This document shows, one piece after another, positions 8,116-16,307 of a DNA stretch of 64,000 nucleotides; position 1 is the stretch's first letter, and every line of letters begins with the position of its first letter. The notes beneath the pieces are model-generated. The model was given only the letters and a program-made list of their open reading frames with translations, was not told the DNA's origin and searched no databases. A program made the translations under genes and the position numbers. Origin of the DNA: Sinorhizobium medicae (lineage in GTDB: Bacteria; Pseudomonadota; Alphaproteobacteria; Rhizobiales; Rhizobiaceae); contig NZ_VITA01000006.1 of the NCBI RefSeq assembly GCF_007827695.1, positions 334,092 to 398,091 of the forward strand, in the 5' to 3' direction.

Positions 8116-9105
8116 ATGGGAGGAAGTTTCGGCGTGGACAGCAGCACTTCGCAAGCGCAGCATCTCGATCTGCTGATATTGCCGGAGACCAATCTCATTC
8201 TTGTCGCTTCGGTGGTCGAGCCCTTACGCGCCGCCAATCGGATAGCCGGGCGCCCGCTTTACAGCTGGGCCCTGTTCAGCCCTGACGGAAATGCGATCGA
8301 GACGAAAAGCGGCATTCCCATTCCGGTGGCCGGGGCCTTCCGTCCGCAGCGCGAGACTGCGCCGCTCTTCGTGCTTTCCAGCTACCACTGGCAGCGCAGC
8401 GCCACCGTGCAGCTCAAGATGTTCCTGTCGCAGACGGCGCGGCACAGGGAGACGATGGCGGGAATCGAATCCGGCTCCTGGCTCCTTGCGGAGGCGAGCC
8501 TCCTCGACAATTTCTCGGCCACCACCCATTGGGAGGACTTCGAGGACTTCTCGGCCGCCTATCCGCAGGTCACGATGGTGCGCGACCGGTTCGTCATCGA
8601 CCGCAAGCGCATTACCACCGGCGGCTCGCTGCCGACGCTGGATCTGATGCTGGAACTGATCCGCCGCGCGCACGGCTACTCGCTGGCACTCGAAGTATCC
8701 CGCCTCTTCATTTACGAGCAGGAGCGCACGCGCGGGGACCTCCTGCAGGTGCCGGCCATCGGCAATATGCGCATTCTGGATGCGCGGGTCGGTGCAGCGG
8801 TAAAGCTTATGGAGGAGACGGTAGAGGCACCGCTGACACTCGCCCGGCTGGCGCGCCGGGCAGGCATCAGTGCCCGGCATCTGCAGGATCTCTTCAAGGA
8901 GACGATGGGTGTCGCTCCGCACGAGCACTATCTGGCGCTCCGGCTCAACGCGGCGCGTCGCAAGGTGATCGAGACGCGGATGGCGTTCGCCGATATCGCG
9001 GCGATTTCCGGCTTCAATTCCTCGTCTTCATTTTCCCGCAGCTATAGGGCTCATTATCGAGAAAGCCCAAGTGAGACACGCCGGCGGCTCAAGTTGAAGA
9101 ACTGA
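8116..9105 (+). CDS. cdhR: GlxA/CdhR-type AraC family regulator of carnitine catabolism
   Basis: The 329-residue protein has an N-terminal DJ-1/PfpI-like ligand domain (LDLLILPETNLILVASVVEP near residue 15) and a C-terminal AraC-type helix-turn-helix pair (LARLARRAGISARHLQDLFK and FADIAAISGFNSSSSFSRSY). This is the architecture of CdhR and GbdR, activators of carnitine and betaine catabolism. It is divergent from the cleavage-enzyme gene with about 90 bp between starts, so it likely controls that operon from the shared gap. Start choice: ATG at 8116 is in frame with the conserved domain; a GTG at 8134 with GGGAGGAAG upstream is an alternative. The upstream extension of the frame to 7933 overlaps the neighbouring gene and is not credible. 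Confidence 0.8.
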   Translation: MGGSFGVDSSTSQAQHLDLLILPETNLILVASVVEPLRAANRIAGRPLYSWALFSPDGNAIETKSGIPIPVAGAFRPQRETAPLFVLSSYHWQRSATVQLKMFLSQTARHRETMAGIESGSWLLAEASLLDNFSATTHWEDFEDFSAAYPQVTMVRDRFVIDRKRITTGGSLPTLDLMLELIRRAHGYSLALEVSRLFIYEQERTRGDLLQVPAIGNMRILDARVGAAVKLMEETVEAPLTLARLARRAGISARHLQDLFKETMGVAPHEHYLALRLNAARRKVIETRMAFADIAAISGFNSSSSFSRSYRAHYRESPSETRRRLKLKN

Positions 9106-9218
9106 TTCAAGAGCTTCAGGCTGCAGTTCAGAAAGAATGGTTTCACGAATCGAATCAAAGACCTGCCGCCGTTCCGTCGAGAAGTGATTCAGTGCGCGGG
9201 CGCGAGGCAGGGCTCGTG

Positions 9219-9980
9219 TCAAACGATCGTCTCGCCACCGTCCACCACGAGGATCTGCCCGGTCATGTAGGAAGAACGGTCGGAAACAAGGAAGAGGATC
9301 GATTCGGCGATCTCATCGACGCTGGCCCAGCGGCCGAGCGGCACCTTCTGGCGGATATAGGCCTCGATTGCGCCGCGCCCGCCCATCTGGGCGATGAAAG
9401 GCTCGTTGAAAGGCGTGTCGACCCAACCCGGGCAGAGTGCGTTCACCCGGACGCCGTACTTCGCGTAATCGCCGGCCATCTGCCGGGTCATGGCGATGAC
9501 CGCGTGCTTCGTCGTCGTATAGGCGATCATCTCACGATCATAGAGCACCCCGGATGATGACGACGTGTTGACGATCACGCCACGGCCGGCTGCCCTCATC
9601 GACGGCATGACGAACCGGGCGGCCATAAAATGTGCGCGGACGTTGAGGTTCCAGGAGCGGTCAAAGCCCGCCACCTCGACCCCTTCCAGATCGCCTGCGA
9701 CCTGTGCGCCGGCGTGGTTGTGCAGGATGTCGATGCGGCCGTGCCGGTAAAGGACAGCGGCGATGCCGTCCGCGAGCGCGTCGTCATCGGTGACGTCGAT
9801 GGCGAGTGCTTCGGCGCTGCCGCCGCTGACTGCGATTGCCGCTACGGTGTCTTCGCAGGCATTCACGCTTCGGTCCACGACCACCACATGCGCGCCTTCG
9901 CGCGCCATGATGGCGGCACCCGCCTGGCCGATCCCGGAGCCCGCTCCGGTCACGATCGCGATCCGGTCTTTCAGAATCAT
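9219..9980 (-). CDS. Short-chain dehydrogenase/reductase (SDR family)
   Basis: A classical SDR of 253 residues. It has the NAD(P)-binding TGAGSGIGQAGA motif at residues 11-22, an N-H-A-G stabilising motif near residue 88, a catalytic Ser-Tyr-Lys set (NTSSSSGV, then YTTTKHAV with Tyr154 and Lys158 approximately), and the C-terminal MTGQILVVDGG segment. Asp residues after the second beta strand (VVVDRS) favour NAD. It follows the second permease gene by 4 bp and reads the same way, so it is probably the last gene of the importer operon and oxidises the imported compound or its product. The substrate is unknown. Confidence 0.85.
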   Translation of the reverse strand: MILKDRIAIVTGAGSGIGQAGAAIMAREGAHVVVVDRSVNACEDTVAAIAVSGGSAEALAIDVTDDDALADGIAAVLYRHGRIDILHNHAGAQVAGDLEGVEVAGFDRSWNLNVRAHFMAARFVMPSMRAAGRGVIVNTSSSSGVLYDREMIAYTTTKHAVIAMTRQMAGDYAKYGVRVNALCPGWVDTPFNEPFIAQMGGRGAIEAYIRQKVPLGRWASVDEIAESILFLVSDRSSYMTGQILVVDGGETIV

Positions 9981-9984
9981 TGTT

Positions 9985-10803
9985 TTACTCCCCGGATTTG
10001 CTTTTCTTTTCGCGCATGAGCACGCGGGCGGTCAGGATCAGAAGCAGCGACGCGACCAGAACCAGAGTCGCGATCGCATTGATTTCCGGCGTCACGCCCC
10101 GGCGGATCGAGGCGAAGACATAGATCGGCAGGGTTGTCTTCGAACCGGCGACGAAGAAGGCGATGATGAAGTCGTCGAAGGAGAAGGTGAAAGCGAGGAG
10201 GAAGCCTGCGAGGATCGAAGGCAGGATCTGCGGCAGGACGATGAGCCGGAAGGTGGTGAGCGGCGTCGCATAGAGATCGCCTGACGCTTCGACGATGTCG
10301 CGGCCGAGGCTCGCGATCCGCGCCTTGACGATCATGGTGACGAGCGCCATCGAAAAAAGGCCATGGGCGGCGATGATCGATCCGTAACCGAGCCCTAGCT
10401 GCGGCGGTCGATCGCCCGACCAAAAGGCTGCAATTGCCGGGTTGACGAAGGAGAACACCGCAACCAGTGCAACAAGCGTGGCAATGCCGATGACGACGCC
10501 GGGCACGACGATCGCGGCTGCGAAGAGTGCGTCGAAGAGCGCGCGCATGCGGGGGCCGAGCCGCTCCATGCCGAGCGCCGCCATGGTCCCGAAGACGGCG
10601 GCGAGTGCGGCGCTGGTGAAGGCAATGAGCAGGCTGTTCTGCAGCGCGGAGATGAGGAAGGTGTTGCCGAGCGCCTTGCCGTACCATGCAGTCGAGAAGC
10701 CCGCGAACTCGCTCGCATTGCGGCCGGCATTGAACGAGAACAGCACGACGAGGGCGATCGGCGCATAGAGGAAGAGATAGACCGACGAGATGAAGGCGCG
10801 CAT
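9985..10803 (-). CDS. ABC transporter permease, PotC-like
   Basis: The 272-residue membrane protein has about six hydrophobic segments and the cytoplasmic loop that contacts the ATPase (EASGDLYATPLTTFRLIVLP near residue 185). It resembles PotC/YdcV-type inner-membrane components of spermidine/putrescine or opine importers. Its start overlaps the stop of the other permease gene by one base (TGATG arrangement), which indicates translational coupling. With the permease at 10803, the binding protein at 11780 and the ATPase at 12990 it makes a complete importer. Substrate is not determined by sequence alone. Confidence 0.85.
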   Translation of the reverse strand: MRAFISSVYLFLYAPIALVVLFSFNAGRNASEFAGFSTAWYGKALGNTFLISALQNSLLIAFTSAALAAVFGTMAALGMERLGPRMRALFDALFAAAIVVPGVVIGIATLVALVAVFSFVNPAIAAFWSGDRPPQLGLGYGSIIAAHGLFSMALVTMIVKARIASLGRDIVEASGDLYATPLTTFRLIVLPQILPSILAGFLLAFTFSFDDFIIAFFVAGSKTTLPIYVFASIRRGVTPEINAIATLVLVASLLLILTARVLMREKKSKSGE

Positions 10804-11669
10804 CAGACGAGATCCACCTGTCTTGTGCCCGCGACCTTCCAGGCGACCCGCATCGCGACCATGAGGACGACGACGACCACGGCGACGAGGGTCACGGCGA
10901 TCGCCGAGCCGAAGGGCCAGTTACGCGACTGCAGGAAGAGATCTACCAGTGCATTGCCGAGAAAGAAGACCTTGCCGCCGCCGAGCAGCTGCGGGATCAG
11001 ATACTCGCCGAGAAGCAGGATGGTGACGAGTGCGACGCCCGTCATGACTCCGGGCAACGACAGCGGCAGCGTGACGCCGAAAAACGTGGAGACTGGCTTG
11101 CCGCCGAGATCGGCAGAGGCCTCCAGCAGCCGTCGATCGAGTTTTTCGAGGCTCACATAAATCGGCATGATCATCAGCGGCAGGTAGCCGTAAACGATGC
11201 CGAGCAGCACGGCGCCGGGCGTGTTCAGCATTCGGACGTCCTCTATACCGATCATCGACAGGAGATTGGGAATGCCGCGCGAGCCGAGAATGTACATCCA
11301 GGCATAGGTACGCACGAGCAGGCTCGTCCAGAACGGAACGACGACGAGCGAAACGAGGATGAGGCGGTAGCGCGGGTCTGCCTTGACGGCGAGGTAGTAG
11401 GCGACCGGATAGGCGATGAGCAGGCAGAGCAGGGCACCAGCAGGTGCCAGGAGCAGGGTGTTCCAGAAGGCTGCCGCCCGGGTCGGCAGATTGGCGAACT
11501 GCGTGAAGGTGAAGGCCGCCTGGTATCCGCCTTCAGGCGCCCGCTCGCCAAAGGCGAAGACGAGCATGGCCATGAAAGGGAGCACCAGGAAGACCGCGAG
11601 CCACGCGGCTGCCGGCGCGACTAGCGCCGCCGTCACCAGGTTCCTTTTCGTGTTCGTTGCAGAGCGCAT
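10803..11669 (-). CDS. ABC transporter permease, PotB-like
   Basis: A 288-residue inner-membrane permease with about six membrane segments, starting with a long hydrophobic stretch (VTAALVAPAAAWLAVFLVLP). The ATPase-contact loop is EASADLGGKPVSTFFGVTLP near residue 190. It pairs with the next gene to form the channel. The frame reaches back to 11717, but the extension lies in a palindromic repeat, so the ATG at 11667-11669 is the likely start. The ribosome site before it is weak. It is separated from the binding-protein gene by a long RIME-type palindrome. Confidence 0.83.
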   Translation of the reverse strand: MRSATNTKRNLVTAALVAPAAAWLAVFLVLPFMAMLVFAFGERAPEGGYQAAFTFTQFANLPTRAAAFWNTLLLAPAGALLCLLIAYPVAYYLAVKADPRYRLILVSLVVVPFWTSLLVRTYAWMYILGSRGIPNLLSMIGIEDVRMLNTPGAVLLGIVYGYLPLMIMPIYVSLEKLDRRLLEASADLGGKPVSTFFGVTLPLSLPGVMTGVALVTILLLGEYLIPQLLGGGKVFFLGNALVDLFLQSRNWPFGSAIAVTLVAVVVVVLMVAMRVAWKVAGTRQVDLV

Positions 11670-11695
11670 GGAATTTCCGTCTGATCGTTGAAGTG

Positions 11696-11766
11696 GCCCC
11701 TCATCACCTGCCGGCACCTTCTCCCCGTCACTACGGGGAGAAGGTGCCGGCAGGCGGATGAGGGGC
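11696..11766. repeat. Long RIME-type palindrome between binding-protein and permease genes
   Basis: An almost perfect inverted repeat of about 31 bp per arm: GCCCCTCATC plus CCTGCCGGCACC and CTTCTCCCC on the left, and their complement ending GGATGAGGGGC on the right, around a short GTCACTAC loop. In RNA it would form a very stable hairpin just after the binding-protein stop at 11780. One arm is identical over 23 bases to 7091-7113. Confidence 0.75.
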
Positions 11767-11779
11767 GGTCACTCCCAAC

Positions 11780-12940
11780 TCAAGCCGATTTGAAGCGCGC
11801 CATCAGCTCGGCCCGGCCCGGGTCGGTGAGCGTCACCGCAGCGCCGAATTCGAGTGGGCTGAGAGCCGCTTCGTCCGGATAGACGATCTTGTTCGAGGTG
11901 ACGTCTGCAGGCAGCAGCTTGAGAACCCGGCTGTCGGTCGTCGGTGCGCCGTTGGCGATGTGTTCCTTGACCGCGCTATTCGGGGCCATCAGATAATCGA
12001 GCAGCGCGTAACCGGCGGCCTTGTTCGCCGCACTCTTCGGGATCGCGTAGAAATCCGACCAGATTTCGCCGCCATCCTTTCCGAGGACGAACTTGATCTC
12101 CGGCATGTCGCGGTTCAATTGCGCTCCGTCATTGGTCCAGCACATGGTCATCCATGCATCGGTGGCGCGCATCGCCGGCTGATAGTCGCTGTTGATCGCG
12201 TAGAGATGCGGCTTGACCTTGATCAGGAGCTCTTCGGCCTTGGCGAGCTCCTCCGGCTTGATCGAATTGAAGGAGAAACCGAGGGAAACGAGCGCATTGC
12301 CGATGGTGGTGAGCTGATAGTCGTGCACCATGGCGCGGCCGTCGCCTTCCGTCATCGCGATCTCGAAGAAGTCCTTCCAGCTCGCAACCGGAGCCTTGAT
12401 CTTGTCGGAATTCACCGCAATTCCGGTCGTTCCCCAATTCTTCGGCACGGCATAGGTCTTGCCCTCGACGACGCCTTCGCTGGTGAATCGCGCGTTCTCC
12501 GTCGAGGCATCGTAGTTCGGCAGCTTGGAGAGATCGAGCTCGTCGATCAGGCCAAGCTTCACATAGGTGGAGATCGTGTAGTTCGTGGGCACGAAGAGGT
12601 CCCAGCCGGTTCCGCCGGCCTGGAGCTTTGCAAGCATTTCCTCGTTGGAGCCGAAGACATTGACTTCGACGGCGACGCCCGTCGCAGCGGTGAAGGCTTC
12701 GAAGGTGGCGGGATCGTGATAGTTGGGCCAGGTCGCGATCGACATCTGCGTGCCAAGGTCTTCGGCGTAAGCGGTGGAGTTGAACAGGCCCGGCTGACGC
12801 GCCAGGACGGCGGTCGCGAGGCCGAGGCCGGTGACACCAAGGAAATGACGGCGCGAAACGGAGCCGCGCTTCAGGCGCATCAGCTCGTCGGCAAGCTTGT
12901 CCGCAGTGATCGGGGCATTCTCTCTGTACCATTTGGTCAT
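11780..12940 (-). CDS. ABC transporter substrate-binding protein, PotD-like
   Basis: This 386-residue periplasmic protein has a twin-arginine signal (VSRRHFLGVTG at about residues 28-38, then a hydrophobic segment to about residue 58). The mature part shows the spermidine/putrescine-binding (SBP_bac_8) pattern: MSIATWPNYHDPATFEAFTA, LFVPTNYTI, NWGTTGIAVNSDKI and a C-terminal SPLEFGAAV element. It captures a cationic or betaine-like solute for the two permeases downstream. It lies after the ATPase gene at 12990 and before the permeases. The polyamine-like annotation is family-level only; neighbours (SDR dehydrogenase, LuxR regulator) do not fix the substrate. Confidence 0.85.
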   Translation of the reverse strand: MTKWYRENAPITADKLADELMRLKRGSVSRRHFLGVTGLGLATAVLARQPGLFNSTAYAEDLGTQMSIATWPNYHDPATFEAFTAATGVAVEVNVFGSNEEMLAKLQAGGTGWDLFVPTNYTISTYVKLGLIDELDLSKLPNYDASTENARFTSEGVVEGKTYAVPKNWGTTGIAVNSDKIKAPVASWKDFFEIAMTEGDGRAMVHDYQLTTIGNALVSLGFSFNSIKPEELAKAEELLIKVKPHLYAINSDYQPAMRATDAWMTMCWTNDGAQLNRDMPEIKFVLGKDGGEIWSDFYAIPKSAANKAAGYALLDYLMAPNSAVKEHIANGAPTTDSRVLKLLPADVTSNKIVYPDEAALSPLEFGAAVTLTDPGRAELMARFKSA

Positions 12941-12989
12941 GATGCTGTTCCCTTATCTTGATGTCATTGATTGCGGCAGATCGGGCCCT

Positions 12990-14132
12990 TCAGGCCGGAA
13001 AGACATGGAGTGCATTCGGGTCGAAGCTGAGCCCGATCCTTTCGCCGGGCTCGGCGAGGTCGCGTTCGTCCAGGCTGCGGCGATCGGCGGTAACGAGAAA
13101 ATCACCGAGACCCTCGACATCGACCGAATACTCGACGGACGAGCCGAGAAATATGCGGTGGGTCACGGTTCCGCTCAGCGTGGCGCTGCCGTTGCGCACG
13201 AGACTGATCGCCTCCGGGCGCAGCGCCACCGTGACCGACCCCGTCGTGCCGTTGGCGCGGGCCGGTTTGGCGAGGCCGACGCCGTTTGCAAGCCGGACAG
13301 CGCCCGCGCCGGGTTCGATCGTGGCGGCGATGCGGTTGGTCTTGCCGACGAAGTCGGCGACGAAGAGGCTTGCAGGTCGGTCATAGATCTCCTGCGGCGG
13401 CCCCATCTGCACGATACGGCCGGTGCTCATGACGCAGACGAAGTCGCTCATCGAGAGCGCCTCCTCCTGATCATGCGTGACGAGCACGAAGGTGATGCCA
13501 AGTTCGCGCTGCAGGCTTTGAAGCTCGATCTGCATGGCGGTGCGAAGCTTCTTGTCCAGTGCTGCGAGCGGCTCATCGAGGAGCAGCACCTTCGGTTTGT
13601 TGACGATCGCGCGGGCAAGCGCGACGCGCTGCTGCTGCCCGCCGGACATCTCGTGGATACGGCGCTTGCCGAAGCCGCCGAGGCGAACCATGTCCAGAGC
13701 CTCGCGTGCCCGCCGGGTGATCTCGGCCGACGGAATGCGCGGACGCATCTGCCTCAAGCCGTAGGCGACGTTCTGTTCGACATCGAGATGCGGGAAGAGC
13801 GCGTATTGCTGGAAGACCATGTTGACGGGACGGCGATAGGCAGGCACGCCGTTCATCGGCTGGCCGCCGATATGGACCGTGCCTTCGCTCGGCTGTTCGA
13901 AGCCGCCGATCATGCGCAGGCATGTGGTCTTGCCGCAGCCGGAGGGACCGAGCAGTGCGACGAAGGCGCCCTTAGGCACTGCCAGGTTGATGTCCGACAC
14001 GGCCGTTACGCTGCCATAGCGTTTGGCGACCGAACGGAATTCGATGTCGTTCGTCGAAGCGGATGTCACGTCTGTTCCCTGCGGTCGTTCTTGGAATGGC
14101 TCGCGGTTCTTGGCCGTCGCTTCCACCGTCAT
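12990..14132 (-). CDS. ABC transporter ATP-binding protein, PotA-like
   Basis: A 380-residue ATPase with Walker A GPSGCGKT (near residue 60), the Q-loop in MVFQQYALFPH, signature MSGGQQQRVALARA, Walker B VLLLDEPLAALD and the switch histidine in LVTHDQEEALS. All catalytic residues look intact. A C-terminal TOBE-like domain follows (VALRPEAISLV). It energises the importer formed with the next three genes on the same strand. It is the promoter-proximal gene and is divergent from the LuxR-type regulator, with the intervening 120 bp holding repeated motifs. Confidence 0.9.
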   Translation of the reverse strand: MTVEATAKNREPFQERPQGTDVTSASTNDIEFRSVAKRYGSVTAVSDINLAVPKGAFVALLGPSGCGKTTCLRMIGGFEQPSEGTVHIGGQPMNGVPAYRRPVNMVFQQYALFPHLDVEQNVAYGLRQMRPRIPSAEITRRAREALDMVRLGGFGKRRIHEMSGGQQQRVALARAIVNKPKVLLLDEPLAALDKKLRTAMQIELQSLQRELGITFVLVTHDQEEALSMSDFVCVMSTGRIVQMGPPQEIYDRPASLFVADFVGKTNRIAATIEPGAGAVRLANGVGLAKPARANGTTGSVTVALRPEAISLVRNGSATLSGTVTHRIFLGSSVEYSVDVEGLGDFLVTADRRSLDERDLAEPGERIGLSFDPNALHVFPA

Positions 14133-14168
14133 TGTCGATCAGCCTAGTCAGAAGCGCCCGGGCCGGTA

Positions 14169-14226
14169 TATACCCCAAGAGAGGTATTTCAACTCGAAAT
14201 GCCCTGTGGGAGGAGTATACCCCAGG
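14169..14226. promoter_or_regulatory. Repeated motifs in the divergent potA-like/luxR-like promoter region
   Basis: TATACCCCAAG (14169-14179) and TATACCCCAGG (14216-14226) are near-identical direct repeats 47 bp apart. Between them GGTATTTC (14183-14190) and GAAATGCC (14196-14203) form an inverted repeat with one mismatch. The block lies between two divergent genes and is a good candidate for the binding site of the adjacent LuxR-type regulator. Binding itself is inference. Confidence 0.45.
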
Positions 14227-14252
14227 ACGACGGAACGAGCCGGGAGAACCGT

Positions 14253-15056
14253 TTGCGCATCGACCTCGACAGCTTCTTTCAAGCCGTGGCGCCCCTGGTG
14301 AGCGGCGCCCGGATGGATGACGAGGCTGTCGGGGATACGTTCCGAACTCTGATGTCCACCCTGATGACGTTCGATTATGTCGTCGTCTTCGCGTATCGCG
14401 GCAAGGAACGGCCGCTCGATCTGTACAGCACCTTCGACGCCGAGGATCATGTGCTCTTCGTGACCCTCTACCAGGCCGGGCCTTACCTGCTCGACCCGTT
14501 CTATCATGCCGCGCGTGCGCCCAAACCCGGCGTGTGGCGCATGCGGGAACTGGCTCCCGACCGCTTCTTTTCAAGCGAATATTACCGGACCTATTATGTC
14601 CAGACGGGGCTTGCCGAGGAAGTCGGCTTCTTCGTTCCCGTCAGTGAACAGGTCACCGTCGTCCTTTCTTTGATGCGGCGCGAGGCGACGGGGGTATTCG
14701 GCGCCGCGGAGTTCGCGCTGCTCAGGAAGGCGGAGCCGCTGGTGGCGGCCCTCGTGCGGCATCATTGGGCGGAACTCGACCGCCGCTTCGATACCGCGCT
14801 TGCAAGAACGGAGAGGGGCCGCCGCAAATCGGTGCATCCGCCGGCAGACGGCGTCTGGCGGCATCTCAATCTCACAGAGCGCGAGGCGGCGATCATCGAA
14901 CTCGTGCTGCAGGGGCATTCCTCCGAATCGATCGGACTGAAGCTCGGGATCTCGACGGGGACCGTGAAAGTCCACCGCCGCAACGTCTACCGGAAGCTCG
15001 GCATTTCCTCGCAGACACAGCTCCTGTCTCTCTACATCAAGAATCTCGGTCACTGA
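14253..15056 (+). CDS. LuxR family transcriptional regulator
   Basis: The C-terminal 65 residues form a LuxR/GerE helix-turn-helix (LTEREAAIIELVLQGHSSES, then GTVKVHRRNVYRKLGI). The N-terminal about 190 residues are a putative sensor domain without a recognised autoinducer-binding motif. An ATG at 14199 gives a longer frame, but it lies inside the repeated operator-like block. The TTG at 14253 has GGGAGA five to six bases upstream and starts LRIDLDSFFQ, so it is preferred (267 residues). It is divergent from the PotA-like importer operon and is likely its regulator. The ligand is unknown. Confidence 0.75.
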   Translation: MRIDLDSFFQAVAPLVSGARMDDEAVGDTFRTLMSTLMTFDYVVVFAYRGKERPLDLYSTFDAEDHVLFVTLYQAGPYLLDPFYHAARAPKPGVWRMRELAPDRFFSSEYYRTYYVQTGLAEEVGFFVPVSEQVTVVLSLMRREATGVFGAAEFALLRKAEPLVAALVRHHWAELDRRFDTALARTERGRRKSVHPPADGVWRHLNLTEREAAIIELVLQGHSSESIGLKLGISTGTVKVHRRNVYRKLGISSQTQLLSLYIKNLGH

Positions 15057-15136
15057 TCATCCCCGCCTTGCCGGGATCTTCCGCGAACGTATCCGTCGAT
15101 GCGTCCGCGTTTTTTCGACATGCGGTCGATCGAGGC

Positions 15137-15217
15137 TTGACAATTTTTTCAACCCATGAAAATTATTTCATATCGAGATAAAAATATCATGCGCTGCAAA
15201 AATTATCATGCGGCGCA
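15137..15217 (+). promoter_or_regulatory. Promoter/operator region of the polyol locus
   Basis: An AT-rich island in GC-rich surroundings. It contains TTGACA at 15137-15142 (a -35-like hexamer), a perfect palindrome ATGAAA-ATTA-TTTCAT at 15156-15171, and two near-identical direct repeats, TATCATGCGCTGCA (15185-15198) and TATCATGCGGCGCA (15204-15217), 19 bp apart. This spacing puts both repeats on nearly the same DNA face. The region is directly upstream of the EryD-type regulator gene, so autoregulation and control of the downstream operon are plausible. Confidence 0.5.
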
Positions 15218-15233
15218 GCATCGGGCGGGAGAC

Positions 15234-16193
15234 ATGGCGATCATCGGGGGAACAAGTGTCCGCGACGACGAGGCGAGCATGGCGACCCGTGCCGCCTGGC
15301 TGCACTACGCCGGCGGGCTGACCCAGGCCGAGGTCGCCAAACGCCTGGGGCTCACATCGCTCAAGGCGCACCGGCTGATCATGAAAGCCAACCAGGAAGG
15401 ATTGGTGAAGGTCTATATCGACGGGGACGTCTCAGAATGCGTCGAGCTGGAGCAGAAGCTTTCCAGCCGTTACGGTCTGGACTATTGCGAGGTGGTTCCC
15501 GATTTCGACAGCGAAGACCTGCCGCTGAAGGCGCTCGGCATCTCAGGCGCGCAGTTTCTAAGGCGGGAGATCGAACGCGGAGAGACGGCGCTGATCGGGG
15601 TCGGCCACGGCAGAACGCTCGCAGCCAGCATTGAGTACATGCCGCGCACGGCGAGCAACAACACGCGCTTCGTCTCCCTGCTCGGCGGCCTCACGCGCAA
15701 ATTCTCCGCCAATCCCCATGACGTGATCCACCGCCTGGCTGAGCGCACCGGCGCCGAGGCCTATGTCATGCCGGTGCCGTTCTTCGCCAACACGGTTGAG
15801 GATCGGGACGTCCTCTTCAGCCAGCGGGGCGTGCGCGAAGTCTTCGATCTTGCGAAATCGGCCGACCTCCTGATGGTCGGCATAGGCACCGCCGAACGCG
15901 AGGCCTCGCTGGTGGCGACCGGTATGATCGAGATGAGCGAGATAGAGCAGATCCAGAAATGCGGCGGCACGGGTGAGCTGCTCGGGCACTTCTTCGACGA
16001 GAAGGGCAGGCCGATCGAAACGGCGCTTTCCAACCGCACCTTCACGCTTGGTCGGGAGGACCTGAAGAACCGCCGCACCGTTGCGGTTGCCGGGGGCAGG
16101 ATCAAGACCCGTGCCATTCGCGCGGTTCTCGGCAGCGGGTTCCTGAGCGGGCTCGTCACGGACGAGCGCACCGCACAGGCGCTCGCCGCGTAG
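15234..16193 (+). CDS. eryD: SorC/DeoR-type sugar-responsive regulator, EryD-like
   Basis: A 319-residue regulator with an N-terminal helix-turn-helix (LTQAEVAKRLGLTSLKAHRL) and a C-terminal sugar-phosphate-binding SorC domain (ALIGVGHGRTLAASIEYMPR and MVGIGTAEREASLV). Length and sequence style match EryD, the repressor of erythritol operons in Brucella and rhizobia. The frame could begin at 15156, but the ATG at 15234 has GGGCGGGAG upstream and leaves the operator-like repeats non-coding. It is the first gene of the rightward polyol locus; the importer binding-protein gene follows after 114 bp. A phosphorylated polyol intermediate is the likely ligand (family knowledge). Confidence 0.82.
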   Translation: MAIIGGTSVRDDEASMATRAAWLHYAGGLTQAEVAKRLGLTSLKAHRLIMKANQEGLVKVYIDGDVSECVELEQKLSSRYGLDYCEVVPDFDSEDLPLKALGISGAQFLRREIERGETALIGVGHGRTLAASIEYMPRTASNNTRFVSLLGGLTRKFSANPHDVIHRLAERTGAEAYVMPVPFFANTVEDRDVLFSQRGVREVFDLAKSADLLMVGIGTAEREASLVATGMIEMSEIEQIQKCGGTGELLGHFFDEKGRPIETALSNRTFTLGREDLKNRRTVAVAGGRIKTRAIRAVLGSGFLSGLVTDERTAQALAA

Positions 16194-16307
16194 AATTTCA
16201 TGCGGGCCGCGATGCGACGAAAGTCGGCGTGCGGTCCGGTAGGCAATACCGGTTGGGTAGCCGGCAGCTCAGTCGAGCAGTTTTACCCGTAGTGGAGGAG
16301 AGAACAG

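Noticed and set aside
14199..14252. Upstream ATG as start of the LuxR-type gene
   Set aside because: It lies between the repeated operator-like words and lacks a well-placed ribosome site; TTG at 14253 has GGGAGA upstream.
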